Source: Todiramphus chloris collaris (taxonomy: Eukaryota > Chordata > Aves > Coraciiformes > Alcedinidae). From it: DNA of 64,000 nt. The position numbers and the translations under genes are program-made. The stretch covers positions 13,422,023 to 13,486,022 of the forward strand of contig JANVCC010000040.1 in NCBI GenBank assembly GCA_025345505.1, written 5' to 3'. Shown here in pieces: positions 12,041 through 25,567 of the stretch (positions within the stretch are counted from its first letter, which is position 1; each line of letters starts with the position of its first letter). Under the pieces are notes generated by a model. That model ran no database searches and had not been told where the DNA came from. It saw nothing but the letters and a program-made list of their open reading frames with translations.

Positions 12041-14700
12041 TGGGATATACTGAGCTAACTATGCAGAGATGTAAAACAGAACAGGAGAGAAACCAGCAAG
12101 CCAACCTGTACTGTGCAGAGGGCAGTTTTTAGGGACTAAAAAGGAAACAAAGCCTCACTACTATCTGCCTCCACTGCCTTTTCTCCACCCACTGTGCCTT
12201 GAAAACTTTTCCTATGTGTTTGGACTGATCTAGCCCGATCAACTGATAGTGTCAAAGGCACCCAGGACAGTTTATTATGATCCAAGTATTTCTTAAGCAG
12301 CTACTTGTGTTTTGTTTTGAGAAACTATGTTAGAGAAGAGTACTTGGTGGACTACCCCGATGCACTCCAGCTACTGGGATGGCGATGGGGAAAACAGTGA
12401 TGGGTGCTACAGCTGCTTCTGGCTCCTGTTTCTGTTTCACTTGTTACAGATCTAAGACACCGAGCAATGCTCTCTGCATAAAAGAAAACCACCAACACAC
12501 ATAGAAGCGATCTGAAGCTCTGAAATGAAAGTAATATATGCTGAAAATAAGGAATAGCAACAGTGTTCCCTTATTAGAAATATGTTTATATTTCAACTTG
12601 CTTAGGTGCAGTGGAAGACTTGAAATAAATATATTCACTGGTTAGAAAACCATTAATCCTGATGTATTTTTACCAGAAATGGACTGCTTGGGGAATTTCT
12701 CTTTCTTAGTGAGAATAATCATTTTAGTGAAGAAAAAAAATTTAGTGATAAAATGTTAAGAGGAGTAATATAATGATGAGTGTGAGTACCTCCTGTAACA
12801 ATCGCAGACAATCCTGACTGGCACAGGAGTATGGAAACAAATGGTGCTGTGCTGGTGCGCATGCCAGAGACAAGATACTACTTATGTGGCCAAAAAATCA
12901 TACTTTTTTCCTTAAAATTGAAGTCAGTACTGCTGCTCCCGTAGGTTCCAGTTTCTGAAAACCCTATCCCCCAGCAACATTTATCCTGAATAAAGCTCTA
13001 AATACAGCTGTTCTGGTCAAGGAGATCACATAGAAACTTCTGCTCCAAATGGCTAGTCTTCCAAGATATGTAAAATAAGACAGTACCTCAAAAGGGGGTA
13101 TTGTTGAATGTACATAACCTTACACGAGGCCTCCACTTACAGACATTGTATTTCTACTTGTAGTTTTTATTAACAAACTTTTCAGATATAAGAATATTTT
13201 ACCTGCAAAAAAATCATTTCAGTGCTCTGAAAAATCCCTGTCAAACAGAACTTCCCCTCACACCTAATTCAGAAAGATACAGCAAACCTCTTTAGAAAAA
13301 GGCACAGAGAAGATTTGTGAAAGTGACTGGAAAGCAAAATATATTTCATACAAGGAAAGAGTAAATGGAGCAATAGGCATCAATTTGGAAAAGACACTAT
13401 GAGAGGGAAGGAACATCTCATAGGGCACTGGATAATGAGAACTGTGTGAATAGTGAGTACCCACAGTTCCTCCACACAGAAGACCTATGTGGTGGCCCGT
13501 GAGCTTTTACTGATAAAACCTGCTGTCAAAAAACATTTCTTTTTTTTCACAAACCCAAGAGTTAAGTTGTGGAATTCAGACTTGCAGGATCCTGTGAAGC
13601 AAAAAATTATAGACAGTTTCAAAAACTAGACACATCTGGGGAAACTATGTCCATCAAAGAGCATAAGATCCCAGGCCTGACTGAAATCTGTGTCTGACTA
13701 AGCTCCTGAAACAATTGCTAACACAGGCAAGAATGAGACTAATGCTGTAGTTGCTCTGCCACTTCCACTGTCGTGCACTACTGGACTGACAGCAGCAGAA
13801 GGGTGGACCACATGATTAGAGTATGGATGATATCCTTCTTTTCCTGCACTGGCTTTTCACTGCCTTATCTTCCCATCATCTTTTAAAAACAGGTAACAAT
13901 CAGTATTTTTTCTCTTTAACACGCATGAAGATCTGGGAATTAACAGCCCCATTCAAAACCGGTCAGAAGAGCAGCACTGTACATGTGTATGAAGATGCCT
14001 CCACATGGAAGAAAACACCAGATGAACAGTGCCCTGAAAACTAGATGTTATTTAGTATCTGATATTGCAAATTCAGGTATAAACTTGGGGCCTATTTCTC
14101 ATCTTGTGTGGTATCGCCACAGAAAAAAGAAAAGTCAAGGTTAAAAATCCCTGGAAAAGGAGAAAATCCTCAAAGTACAGGATTGCTTTTGCAGCTTTGC
14201 CTCCTCTGTAATCCAACAGGGTTCACCTAAAACACTAGAAACAATTGTTCTATTCAGTGGAAAATGCAATATACTTTATAAATATTTTGTACTGGATTTA
14301 TGAGGAAATAGAGACCCTTAAGGAAATTAAGGAAAGAATACACATGCATCATTCTGATCTTAAGAGCACCTATAAGACCAAAGACCACATTGTACTGATT
14401 GTACCAAATCACCCAGAACCAGGGGACAAACTGCAACTTACGGCTTGTAAAGATAGGTTTGCTGTATTCTTGCTAAAGACCTAACTAAAAGTTGTTCTTG
14501 AGGTTTCTCAGTTTTCTACCACGTGTTTGAATTATGTATAACTCTGTCTCCTTGCTAAAAAGGCGAAAAATGCCTTTAGGTTCCATGTGGCAGGGGGTCT
14601 GAGAGGGATGGATTTTTAAAAAAGCAGCAGTTCAGCAACTCCAAATACCTCTCAACATTCTCTACTTTCCCTTGTCTCCAAAAAAAAAGTGCATTTGTTA
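12041..14700. other. single-copy non-coding stretch, no gene seen
   Basis: Frames reach only 79 codons (14245-14484, rich in charged residues, with an overlapping antisense frame at 14254-14436). Neither resembles a known protein. No repeat family seen. Confidence 0.5.
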
Positions 14701-15120
14701 TTTGATCTGTTAGAGCATAAGCCCGCTGAAGGCTTTAGGAAAGGCAGCTTGCTCCCATGAAGCGCGGTTTAATTTCTTTCACGGCGAATTTCAGCACAGG
14801 CCATTCAAAATGAGCCCTTCCCTAAAGCTGAGCTTCACCCATGGTGAAAAATATGACCAATTCAGTCAGTACGGTTGCTAGGCTCTCATGCAGCAAGGGA
14901 ATAAATTAGCTACAAAATAGTCAGAGTTTCGAGCTTTTGTGCACCTTTAAAATATCAATAAGTAGCGTTCTGGAGCTGTTGAGAAATGATGTGCTTGAAA
15001 CAATGCCCTCAGGAGCCCACTGCCCCACACATTGTCTAAGTCATATTGAGCTCTTTTTGGCTAACCTCACAAACATGAGCTTAAAAACTATTTTAAATTA
15101 CAAATGCCCTCCTGAAAAAT
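14701..15120. promoter_or_regulatory. candidate conserved non-coding element
   Basis: The block keeps a group of CpG dinucleotides (GAAGCGCGGTTTAATTTC and TTTCACGGCGAATTTCAG near 14759-14795) in an otherwise CpG-poor background, together with AT-rich homeodomain-like words (AATAATTAAAG, GAATAAATTAGC). Retained CpGs in unmethylated or selected DNA are one mark of regulatory elements. There is no coding signal beyond a 61-codon frame at 14937-15122. The inference is weak without an alignment. Confidence 0.2.
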
Positions 15121-16978
15121 AATTAAAGAAACAACCAAGCAAACAAAAAAACCTCCTGAAACCAAAGAAAGCCAGGTTCTTCATTTGTTAAGGAAACATA
15201 AGAGTGTCCCTGTAACTTCAGAACCTAACTGATGATACAAATCTGCAAAGCTAGCCAGGATGCAGCTGAGTACTGAGTTTTCCCACTTTATGAGGAGCAG
15301 GGAGGCTTAGAGTGGCTTTGGCACCCGAATAACGTGCAGGACTGTGGGCAGCAGGCTCACCAAGTGTGAGCTGCCAGACTTAAGATTTCAGGCTATGCCC
15401 ACAGCATGTGAATCTGCCTCAAAATCCCGTAGATTTAGTCTGAAGACTTGCTGCTGTCATCTAACCAAGGCAGGCTTTCATCACCAGCCTGCCTGCATCC
15501 CTTTAGCTTTCTGTCAAAAAGAAGCTTCAGTTTGTATTTGTTTGTTTTCCAGATGAAATCTGCCAAGATTCGGCAAAGGGAAGAGGTGGAGGAAACACTG
15601 AAGTAAAGGGGAATAAAGACCACAAGCAGGAAACAAAAGCTGCCCCTACAAACCAACTCTGCCCCATCTTCAACCAACACTCCTTCCTCTTGAGGAGACA
15701 GGAACTTCCTTCCCTGCTTTTGAGTGAGAACAGGGGGAACACGTGGATTGTACATGTCATGGAAGGACCCTAACACTGACAGGAAAGGTCCAACTATTTC
15801 CAGCATTCCAGCAGAATTTTAGCTCACGCTATATTGAATTCAACTTTGTAACTCTGAGAACAACAAAACCATCCCGAATTCTTTTAAGATACATGCTCCA
15901 CTGGCTAAAAAAGTTTTCATCATGACAGTTTTTCATCCTTTACTGCACGGGCATAAACAAACAAACTCTTCAGTGAATGAAGACCTCACTGCTGTGGCCC
16001 TCGGCAAGCTTCACCATACACTCCATTCATCTAAGCAAGATTTCCTCACACTGAAATGCTGTATCCTTCATCTGGGACACATAAGCCAATCTACTACACG
16101 GGAACATGACAAAGAAAAAGGTAGCATATGGGGCATGGGAATCCTTGGATTGACCTTGGGAGACCATCCACAGCATTTTAAAAAAAAACCCAAAAACAAA
16201 CCAACAACCAAAACACAAAGATAAAGGTTTAATCGTAGAGAAAATCAGCATGGGTATTCTGCATTAATATTTCCTTTCTGTAGCACTGAGATTGGGCTGA
16301 TGGTATTCAGGATACACTACCAGATCCTGCTTCCTTGGTAAACTGGACTCTGGAGCATGGAGTAATTAAGCTGATGAGTTAGTTATACTTCTGGAGATAC
16401 TACATCAATCTGGAAAATGTTACTGCATGACATCTGACAATGAGAGCCCCAGGTATGTCTTGGTGATCACTGTTTCATTTTTGTCTGAAAAAAATCATTC
16501 CAGAATTCTTTATTTTTGCAAATACACCTTTCTTTCTGAATGTAATTATCTTGAAACCATTTACACATAGAACATGAAGGAGTCATGAAGTGCATGTAAG
16601 TGTCAGCCTACAGCCATCCTGAGCAACTCTAATGTTTAAGCTGAGATTAGTTCCAACCTCTGCAGATCATCTTTCACAGCTCTCATCTAGATTTAGAGCA
16701 GAAAGCAACATGAAAGCAATTTCTCCTGCTTCAAAAGAGTTAATGGGAAAAGGAATTTTCCTTCTAGAACTGGGCCACAGCAAACTACTGGCTGGATGCT
16801 GGTCCCACCCTTGCTAGTCCAGGACGTTGTAATTACAAGAAAGAAGAAGAGTAAGATTATTACCATGACATGGGAAACTAAGCTATCCACACTGAAAAAG
16901 CCTGTAAAGGTCGTGAAAGAATGGAAAGCGCTTTTCCCCCTTTATCAGCTAATTCGCTCTCTCCTCCCAGTCTCCTGT
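15121..16978. other. single-copy non-coding stretch, no gene seen
   Basis: The longest frames (123 codons on minus at 15435-15806, 100 codons on plus at 15922-16224) overlap other frames on the opposite strand and show no domain. No mobile element recognised. Confidence 0.5.
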
Positions 16979-17011
16979 CCCAACATTTCACAACATTTCC
17001 CAACATTTCAC
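16979..17011. repeat. short tandem duplication, 20-bp unit, 1.65 copies
   Basis: The unit CCCAACATTTCACAACATTT is followed by a perfect partial second copy, CCCAACATTTCAC. Each unit is itself made of two AACATTTC halves, so the run is three near-repeats of about 10 bp. Confidence 0.85.
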
Positions 17012-17360
17012 CTCTTCCCTTGACACATCAAGGCTCTTCTCTAAAGGATAACTCTATTTTCCTATCTGTAGCATTTCAGTACTAAACACAGAGGCAAGTC
17101 AACAAATGCTATAAATGAAAACGTGCAAGTGGTAGTAAATCCTGACAGAAGAACGCTGATGGCCCAGACACTTATGGATTGGAAAACAAAGAAATGAGTC
17201 ATAAACCGCTCAAAACACAACTACCTCCCTTCAACCCCAACTCTTCATAGCTACTGAATTTTGGGGGGTTTTTAGATATGTTTTGGAAATCTTTGCCTTA
17301 GCTAAAAAGCTAATACTGTGTTTACATTGCTCTAAACTAGCTTGTGAATCTGAATTCCGA

Positions 17361-17600
17361 AGCCAATCAGAAAAAAAATGACTGTAGCATCAAGAGTAGG
17401 TAATTGGCCTATTTAAAATACAGTTCTTGAAAAACAAGCCCAGAGCTACTATGCAAATCCTTGCTCCTTGAGCGAGGAGCGGTGATGGGCAGCCGTCAGC
17501 AGGCAGGGATTTGCATGCTTTGAGTTGTTTAGATCATAACTGTGATTATTGCAAGCAGACACTGTGGATAATGAGGCTGTGGCACGAAGGGAAGGGACGA
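17361..17600. promoter_or_regulatory. candidate regulatory element with two inverted POU octamers
   Basis: A perfect octamer ATGCAAAT (17451-17458) and its reverse complement ATTTGCAT (17509-17516) face each other. With two extra bases on the inner side they make a perfect 10-bp inverted repeat (ATGCAAATCC and GGATTTGCAT) around a 46-bp spacer that is richer in G and C and keeps CpGs. A CCAAT word lies upstream at 17364-17368. The octamer is the binding site of POU-domain factors (OCT family). Two opposed sites in a less AT-rich patch suggest an enhancer or promoter, though several 10-bp inverted repeats at this spacing are expected by chance in 64 kb. Confidence 0.3.
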
Positions 17601-19516
17601 GGAGGCATCAGCACATACAGCAGCAGCTTTTTAAACTCTCTGGCAGTTTGTTACATGACCCAAACTACCACAGACCCTGAGCCCACCTTCACCTGCAGCA
17701 CTCTGCAATTATGTACTGCCTTCGTGAACTGACGTGCATTTTCACAGCTCGGGGTCATCCCATCTCTGGGGTTATCATGAACAGGCAAATCTTGAGAAGC
17801 AGCAAACACACAGAGCATTTCTGGGGGTCTGGTTCTATCTCATCTGATCACATCAGGCTGGCTAGTCCTGCCTGTCCTTCTAAATCCTTACACCATGTAT
17901 CACTAGTTGTTCATCATTACTTTGTGATTGAATGTGGTGGGTACCATTCAGTGAGGATACACAGCTGTTTTATGTGCTGCTCTGTTATTAACATTACTAT
18001 GTGGCCAACACCCATAAACCTGGAAGATGGCTCTGAATGAAAATAACACTCCAAAACGGTACTTAAAATTTTTATTAAAATGACAAAAGCTTTGAGAAGC
18101 CTTTATAATTGTCTCGGATCAGAATCACTTACTGGCTGTCACTAAAACCACATCACTGAAGGCATGACAGGCACCATGAATCCTTGATATAAACCCAATT
18201 GAACCTTTTCATGTATTCAAGGATGAGAAGTATCACACAGACCTATAATTTCAGACAGATGCCATATGCTGTGCAATTGCAATGACTGGAAATTGCCTTT
18301 TTTTTTTCTTTTGAGGTTGGGGTGCATTTGTGGCTGTTCTGATATATCTCAAATAGACTCCAGAATTGCATGGAACTGTTGCTAGAGCTACAGAGATTCT
18401 TTTGTAGCCATTGTTCACTCTTTTTGGATTCACTGGATCCAGTAGCACCATTTTAACTTTATTTTCTGAACTTCCATGCCTTAAAACTGATGAAAATGAC
18501 AGAACTAACAGATTTATAGCGCATTTCAAAATTACTTCTAAAGTATTCTAATCCTCCATTTCCAGCACTTCATATGAGTCGGACCCCAGAAGCAGCCTTA
18601 ATTATGCAAAACCTGGGGAAACAATTCTTAAATCAGACTACAGGCACCAGAAGAGTGTTTCAAAGAAGAAATACAATAAGCAACAGTTATTTGTTTTTGC
18701 TGCTACTGGAATAAGTGTGATTGTTATTAATAAGGAGGTAGTTGCTAAAAGTATTTCTCATTATTTCAGGTGCACTCAGGCATAAAGCCATAGATTGACA
18801 TTGTCTGAATTCACAGTACATTTGGTGGTGTGGATTTTTTGCAATTGCTGTGTATCTGTGGATGAACACAGGATAAGATCTATGCTAAGGAACTGGGGGG
18901 TATGCAAAGGATGGTGCACTACTCGCTACTAGTCAGGTTACTCAGACATTATTCAGTAGTGTTTATCATGAGTTTATCATGACTCCTCCATCCACAATCC
19001 ACAAGAGAGCAACTTCTTGTGTAAAAAAAAAAATTAAAAAATGACTGCTAGTCTTTCATAGTCAGAAGGAAATGGAATGCTCATATTACCCAGTCTCCCA
19101 CAAAAAAAAAAAAAACAAACAAGGGTGGTTGATTTCATCCAAAGACTCCTACTACAATTATTTATCCTTTTATAAGAGTTAATTTAGTAACAGCTTCAAG
19201 CAATAAACTTCATTATGTTAAGAGAGCTTAATTCTCTTTTAGAGCCATTTTAAGCTTAGTTTTCTGTTGTTGGCTTTCATATTTCTGGATCGTTTTATAC
19301 TATTGAGTGCAACATTAAGGAGTGTGCTACAGAGAGAAAGCTCCTTCCCAGGAAGAAACACGTAGAGCAAACATTATTTAGCCTTCCTTTCTGCAAAATT
19401 TCTCCTTGATGAATCAAGACTTCAGATGATAAATTTCAGGGGCTCTCCCATATTTCTTCAGAACATAGCACTTTTTAGCACATACCTGCCTTTCATAAAT
19501 TCTTATTAAATTTAGC
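17601..19516. other. single-copy non-coding stretch, no gene seen
   Basis: A 109-codon frame at 17711-18040 and a 92-codon minus frame at 18251-18529 have no recognisable features. A-rich runs occur at about 19022-19040 and 19101-19115. Confidence 0.5.
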
Positions 19517-19537
19517 ATATATATATACACACACATA
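19517..19537. repeat. (TA)n(CA)n compound microsatellite
   Basis: An ATATATATAT run passes directly into ACACACACA. Short and ordinary. Confidence 0.85.
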
Positions 19538-20597
19538 CCAGGGAGCCAAATGGCACAAAAACACTCTGCCTTGCTTTTTATTTTTTTTCTACAGGAATAT
19601 TTATGGAACAACATAACACGAAATCTTGTTCTCCATCATACATTTTGGGCCTAAATATATTCTTAGAGGAGCAAGTATCAAGTTACTCAGAGCCCTATCG
19701 CATTATAAAAATGCAAAACCCATGACTGCAAGTACCAAATATTTAGAATATACAGGGCCGTTTCCCAGCAGCATTGTATAAATTCATTTTTGCAGACACC
19801 TACAATAGTTAATAGAAAAAATGAGGCACACCAAGCAGATCTCTCCTGCTGACCAAAGCTATTTCAGGGGTTACTGTAACCTTAACTTCTATGCTCATTT
19901 TAATCAAAATCTTCAGAGCACTAAAATTAAGGCAGTGGCTAAAACGGAGTTTAGGGCTTTGGCAGGGAACACCTTTCACCACTTGGGCATTCCCAAAGAT
20001 TCTCTATCAATATTTCCATAATGCCAACAGCCTACCGAGGCTATAGGCAGAAGAAGCATCCCATGTACTACAGATGACACACTTCAGAGCCTCCCATTGA
20101 AGAAATGGTAAAAAAATACATCATCAAAGCAACTCAGTTTAACAAAGTAAGTGATTGGGTTGATTAAACCTGTGCAATATCACTTGATCTAACTTGGGGC
20201 TATTTATTTTATATACCTTATGCTGAAGAGGTCAGCAGTTAATCTGATAAAATTGTCTCCTGGTGCTCACTAGCATCTTGTGATGCTACCAAGTGTCGAG
20301 GCTTAGCACTCAGCTCTTCTTAGATTATGTTCTGAGGAGTGCTTCTGAATCTGCACTTGCATTGCCACTTACACTGTGTGGGAATACAACTTCCATTGTG
20401 CAGCCGTGTGCAGATCAACGTACTGCACATACACACACCGGCATGTGCGTATACACTTAGATATCTTCATGGAAGTTACTTGTGTTGAAATGCATCTCAT
20501 TTATCACCTTAGCCCTGTGCCGTAGGGAAAAAAAAAAAGGGAGTCATTTAGAAGGGTGGCTGCTGCTTTAAGACATTTTTTTTCCCTTGCATGGCAG
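19538..20597. other. single-copy non-coding stretch upstream of the exon-like segment
   Basis: No frame above 66 codons and no repeat family. The last 25 bases form a polypyrimidine tract (T9 then CCCTTGCATGGCAG) that reads as a splice acceptor for the next segment. Confidence 0.5.
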
Positions 20598-20810
20598 ATG
20601 GATGGCTATAATGCCATCTCTTGATACCATGCCGAACTGTGACTGTGTCATTTTGTTAGAGCCTGCTGATTTTGTACGGAAATTTGCTGTTGGATTAGGG
20701 TTTTTGCCAATCCTGGCAGAAGAAAAAGGCTATTTAATGTGTCTTGAACTGCCATATGGCGTGGATAAAAGAAGTAGTTTCATGGCAGTCATGAGATCTG
20801 ATGCATATGA
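20598..20810 (+). CDS. candidate internal coding exon, product unknown
   Basis: A pyrimidine tract ending in GGCAG (AG at 20596-20597) precedes the segment and a consensus donor GTAAGT starts at 20811. Between them one frame is open for all 213 bp. In-frame stops lie just outside: a TAA at 20569-20571 before the acceptor, and a TAA at 20812-20814 that is part of the donor itself. The length is divisible by three and both ends are in phase 2, so the exon could be added or skipped without changing the frame. The encoded 70 or so residues (including CVILLEPADFVRKF, then VGLGFLPILAEEKGYLM, then LELPYGVDKRSSF) have a plausible protein composition, but I recognise no domain or family and can assign no function. 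No partner exon was identified elsewhere. With about 30 GTAAGT words expected in both strands of the window, a chance match is quite possible. A conserved non-coding element is the main alternative. Confidence 0.25.
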
Positions 20811-23800
20811 GTAAGTTCGCGTGGCTTTGCCATATTCTCTGTCATACAGTGCACCTGCTGCAATCAGGTACTTTGAATGAAAACTGAGATTCCCACAGCT
20901 CTCAAGCCGGGATGTTCCTCCGTGTCAGAAAACAGCACCTCCTCCTGATGGTTTCCATCCGCATGCAGACACCACTCACCTGAACTGGAATGTGAAGTGA
21001 GGCACCCCAGATAATCAATATTTCCAGCTGATTCAACGTAATGTTCATCTAGCACTTTGAACTTTATGCATAATATTCACTCAGAATTTTGGTATTTTGC
21101 TAACATACTGACATTTCACCATTCTTTTTCAGATTAGGTAAACAGAACATACTATGGAAAGAAGTGATAACAGCATGGCATCCAAATTTAAGGAAAACTC
21201 ATGAGCCTTAGTCTACATCTTCCACTCTTTTCCTGTGATACATTTCACCCTACTACTCCATCCATTTCTGCCAGCACTGTGAGTCTGGTGATACTCACTA
21301 ATATAATTCTTATCTTCTATTCCTTCTCTTGCCTTTTTCCTCCCCTTACTCCCTAACAAAAGCCTAGAAGAAAGTAAACGGAGACAAGGACATCTTCAAT
21401 CTGACACTACGGCTCGCTCCTCTGTTGAATAATGAGAGAAATTCTGGCTCTGCTGCAGCTTCAGTATTTTAGTCAGGATTCTCCATGCAGCAGGCATTCT
21501 CAGAGATGTTTAGCAGTGAACAGATTTCCTTTACAGAATATGCGAACACCATCATCATACAGAAATATGATTATGCTAATGCTATAAGCACTAGAAAATT
21601 CTACATATAATGTCATTATTCTTAGCAGTGTTCAGTTTGTCAGACATCCTGTATCTAACCCTATTACTTTAAGCATCTATTTTTCAGACTTTCAGACTCC
21701 GGATTAGAGACCTCCATGTGTATGTGCCCTGCTCAGCCTTAGAGGAACAGGCGTACTCAAGGGCACATGTGGAGGCAAAACCCGAAGCTATCTGGGGAAT
21801 TGAAAGGAAAATAATGAATGGCTTGTAGACTTAAGTTGCCTTCAGCATTAGATGATAGCTGAGCAAAAATTTTCAGAACTATCAACACAAGAACATAACA
21901 ACTCTTTCTAAATCCCATTCAGGGCTTCTTAACTCAGTCGGGGATGTTCCCCAGGGTAGTATATAGACTGTGGAAAATACCTGGGCTACCATTTTTCCTC
22001 CAGAGATACTTCAAGATACTATTCACTCGATAAAAGGAAAAAGCTCAGGCTACCTTCAGAATTTGGACTGTGTCACACACAAAGACTTCTGGCAGGAGTG
22101 TTTTCTCAAAGTTTACATGAAAATACCATGAACAATAATTCCTCAGTTCTCTTTAAGGCAGCTTTCTATGAAAGGAAGCATGGGTCAGGTGATGAGCAAG
22201 GGAGACAGAACATCTTTCTGTTTATTGCATACCAGAGTGTGTGGTGCCTCAGACCAGCTCTGGAACACAGAGATCAAAACCTCATAGGGCCCTGCATCCA
22301 AACCAACTGACTCCCAGAGGCGCTGAAAGAGTTGTCTTGGCAGTTAGAACACTGGCCACCCAAGCAGTGGCATCCTGCTAGATTCTCATTACAAAAGCCC
22401 ATCATTTCAGCAGGCTATGGGAGTGCTTAGCTCTGTTAGGAAAGTCCTATTTAAACACCAGTTCACTGTTGACTCAGCCAGCGTGCAGCGACAGGAACTT
22501 TGCACCAACACATGACAGAAAATAATGCTATGCAGGGCACAGCCATCCCCTGCAAGCAGGGAATCCTGGACGTGTCCATCCTGCACAGCAAACCTTTCCC
22601 TAGGCCTCTTCTCTCCGCAGGGCAGTGTGCCATCTAATCGAAGTAGTTCACAGATGCTTTGCAATGCTTAACACACCATTACTTCTCACAAGAAAGACAT
22701 GAGAAGTTAATCAAAAGACAACGCCTCACCTTAGGATACATTTCATAACTTGTCACTCTCTGGGACAAGTGGAAATACCCCTGACTTCAGAACATACGTG
22801 GGCAGTGCCAAGGTGACCAGTTTACCCTGGTCAATGCCTCCTCACAGTTTTATCACCAAACCCGAGTCCAGTCTTCACAGCTAGAATTCTCCTCACCTGC
22901 CATGCTTCTTGAAACAGCGGTTACAGTGCTGTCAGTGCCAGAACCAGCAACGTTGAGCAGCATTTTCTGGGGGGCATCCATTTCAAAAAAGAGCCATCAG
23001 ATGCCCAGGAAGGTTCAGGATCGGAAGGGTGTTGGGAGAAGGGTGCTGACAATGTCACACCGATGTGATGGTACAGTGCATGCACTGCCCTGGGGTACCA
23101 CCAGCCCCGCCTTGCCAAACTGAAGCTCCACGACCCCTGCCTTTCTTCAAGCATGTGCCGGAATTAAGGATATTAAGTGAAACGAGACATCTCAAGAAAG
23201 ATCAGCTAAAAAGCCATAAAGAGAGTTTATAAGACAAATTATATAAAATAGCAATGGGTGGTTACGTGTGTGCTTAGGACACTCCTGCAGCTATTCACCT
23301 GATGCCACCCTGCTCAAAAACTCTTGGGCACACTTCTCACCACTCAAAAGGTCCAAGTTCTAACACAACACAGTATCAGCTGTCTCTCAAGGTACATCAG
23401 TTCTTGCTGCTGCTAGGAGTTTCTCATCTACAGCCTTCTTACATCCAACACGTTGGGTTTAGTTTAGCAAACAACTTTTCTGGAAATTGCTTTGTGTGCA
23501 TTGCATGTTTTCCTAAGTGATATTTCCCCAGAGCTGGCAGATCACTCCATAGCAGCAGATGTGCATGTTTTAGAAAATCACTACCATAAGGAATAGCATA
23601 ATTATATTTACTGCTGTTTGTTACCACACCACATATTGAATAGTAGGGATACTGGTAAAATTGAGACTTGCTATCATATTTTTAATTACCTTTTTTTTCG
23701 CTTCTAATTGCAGCTAAAGATTACCTGCTCACTAATAAACTTATCATGCAATATAAACCTGACAGACTACCCTGTTAAATCCAGTGATAACCAGGCATTA

Positions 23801-25567
23801 CTTACTGGCTGACCAGAAGCACTATATGAAGTTCTGCAAGTATTTAAAGTTTACTGTTGAAGATCTGACAAAACCCTTTCACATTATTTTGTTTGGAAAG
23901 AAAGGTAATTACAAAGGCAGGAAATACTGTCCAGGGAATGATAAAATTTCAGAAAGATTTTATTGAAAGCATGTTGCCTGAAACACTCCAGAAGCTGTTT
24001 ATTTGATAAGTGTTCCTCTCCATTTTTATTTCATTTCTGATCTGAGAATACATATGCTGATTTCTGTGTCCCTTCTCATTTAAATTTCAATTGTTGTTCC
24101 ATTAGTCCTACATACATTGTGAATTTGTAGCCTTTTGAAATCGTCTTCGATTTTCCACCCATATAGGGGGCCAAAATAGCCATCTTTAGATTAGAGGAAA
24201 AGAAAAAAAAGATATTGCAGAAAATAAAAAAATTACTGCAATTCTCAAAATGGTAGTGTCATCTACCATAATAGCTCCTTAGCAATGTGTAGTACATATG
24301 TAAAAATCAAAAAACACAGATGACAGTACAGAAATTTATTCCCTTAGGAATACCTTTGACGTGTTGGCCACTCTGAGGACAACACACTGTCCTTGCTGAC
24401 CTGATCTTACAATGCAGCTCAAGCTGACACCTCAGAAAACATCAACTCACGTCTGGAAAACGAGTTTGTTCTTTTGTAACCATGCAAGTTGAAATCCGTG
24501 CTCTCTCTACGTGTTTTCTGGGATAACTGCTGTAAAATACAGACCGGTGGAGAAAGAAATACTGTACTGCAAGACTGCCATTCATCCTATGCATTAGGCA
24601 ATTAAACCCTTTATGTCTGTTTGATTGAAGTGCAGAACTGACTGACTCACTGTTTTTCCTTTAACCAGGGGGAAACTATTTGGTTCCATTAGTCAATTAT
24701 TTAAAAATACAGTCATGGCTGTAACTCCTTTAAAGAACCCTTCAGTGTATTAGTGCTTACAGGAGGTTAATAATTTAACATTTAAATGTCCACTAACAGA
24801 ATGCCGTGGTCATGAATAAACACAAGCACAAAATACTAGTATTAGATCTTGATGACCAGATAAAATCAAAGCCAGTCATATTAAGTTTATACATTAGAAA
24901 ATTCAGCTTTTTGATGCCTATGTTTTTGACAGGTTTAAAATGCCAAAACACAGAGAGTTTGATTTCAACATCAAGAAAAGTATTACACACAACACTTTTG
25001 AACCACCAGTGTCAATATCAAGGCACCTCGGAATTTCTAATGTTCCCTTTTCCTCACACCTGATCCTGAAGAGATCGAGCCCTACTATCTTCATTTGAGG
25101 CTGGGACCAGAGATACTCCACAGGAAGTTCATGCCAAACAAGCAAACTCTGATGACCTAAGTTCTAGTCTTTTTATTCAGGAAACAATTCTTCTTTCTAT
25201 ACCAGCCTTTACATTCCTGTGAGAAAACTTGAAAAATCCAGTCTCCATTATGAACAGCAAGCATATCCTCCCCTTTTCAGAGAAAGAAGCCAAGCACTCA
25301 GCAGAAGAGACCCATTTGCCAAAAAATCCAACCCACAGAATTACAGACTCTCCCTTCCTGACTTCCACACCTTCTTCATTAAAGACCAGCAGCATTGCTT
25401 CAAAAAGCTAAAGGCAAAGGTAGCTGGAGCAAAGAGAAAAGCAAGGAATTTCAAGGCTTCTTACACCTAAGCAGCGGTTCTCACCAACCTACACAGCAAA
25501 TGAGATCTAGCTGCATGGTCTTTGCTGACCTGAACTACAGCAGTGTCCTGTTAAGGGACCTGTAAAA
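20811..25567. other. long single-copy non-coding stretch, no gene seen
   Basis: Frames reach 85 codons (22407-22664 minus; 24806-25063 plus) with no recognisable domain. The part at about 24440-24780 has retained CpG words and AT-rich homeodomain-like motifs (GTCAATTATTTAAAAATAC) and could be a conserved element. That is a weak impression only. Confidence 0.5.
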
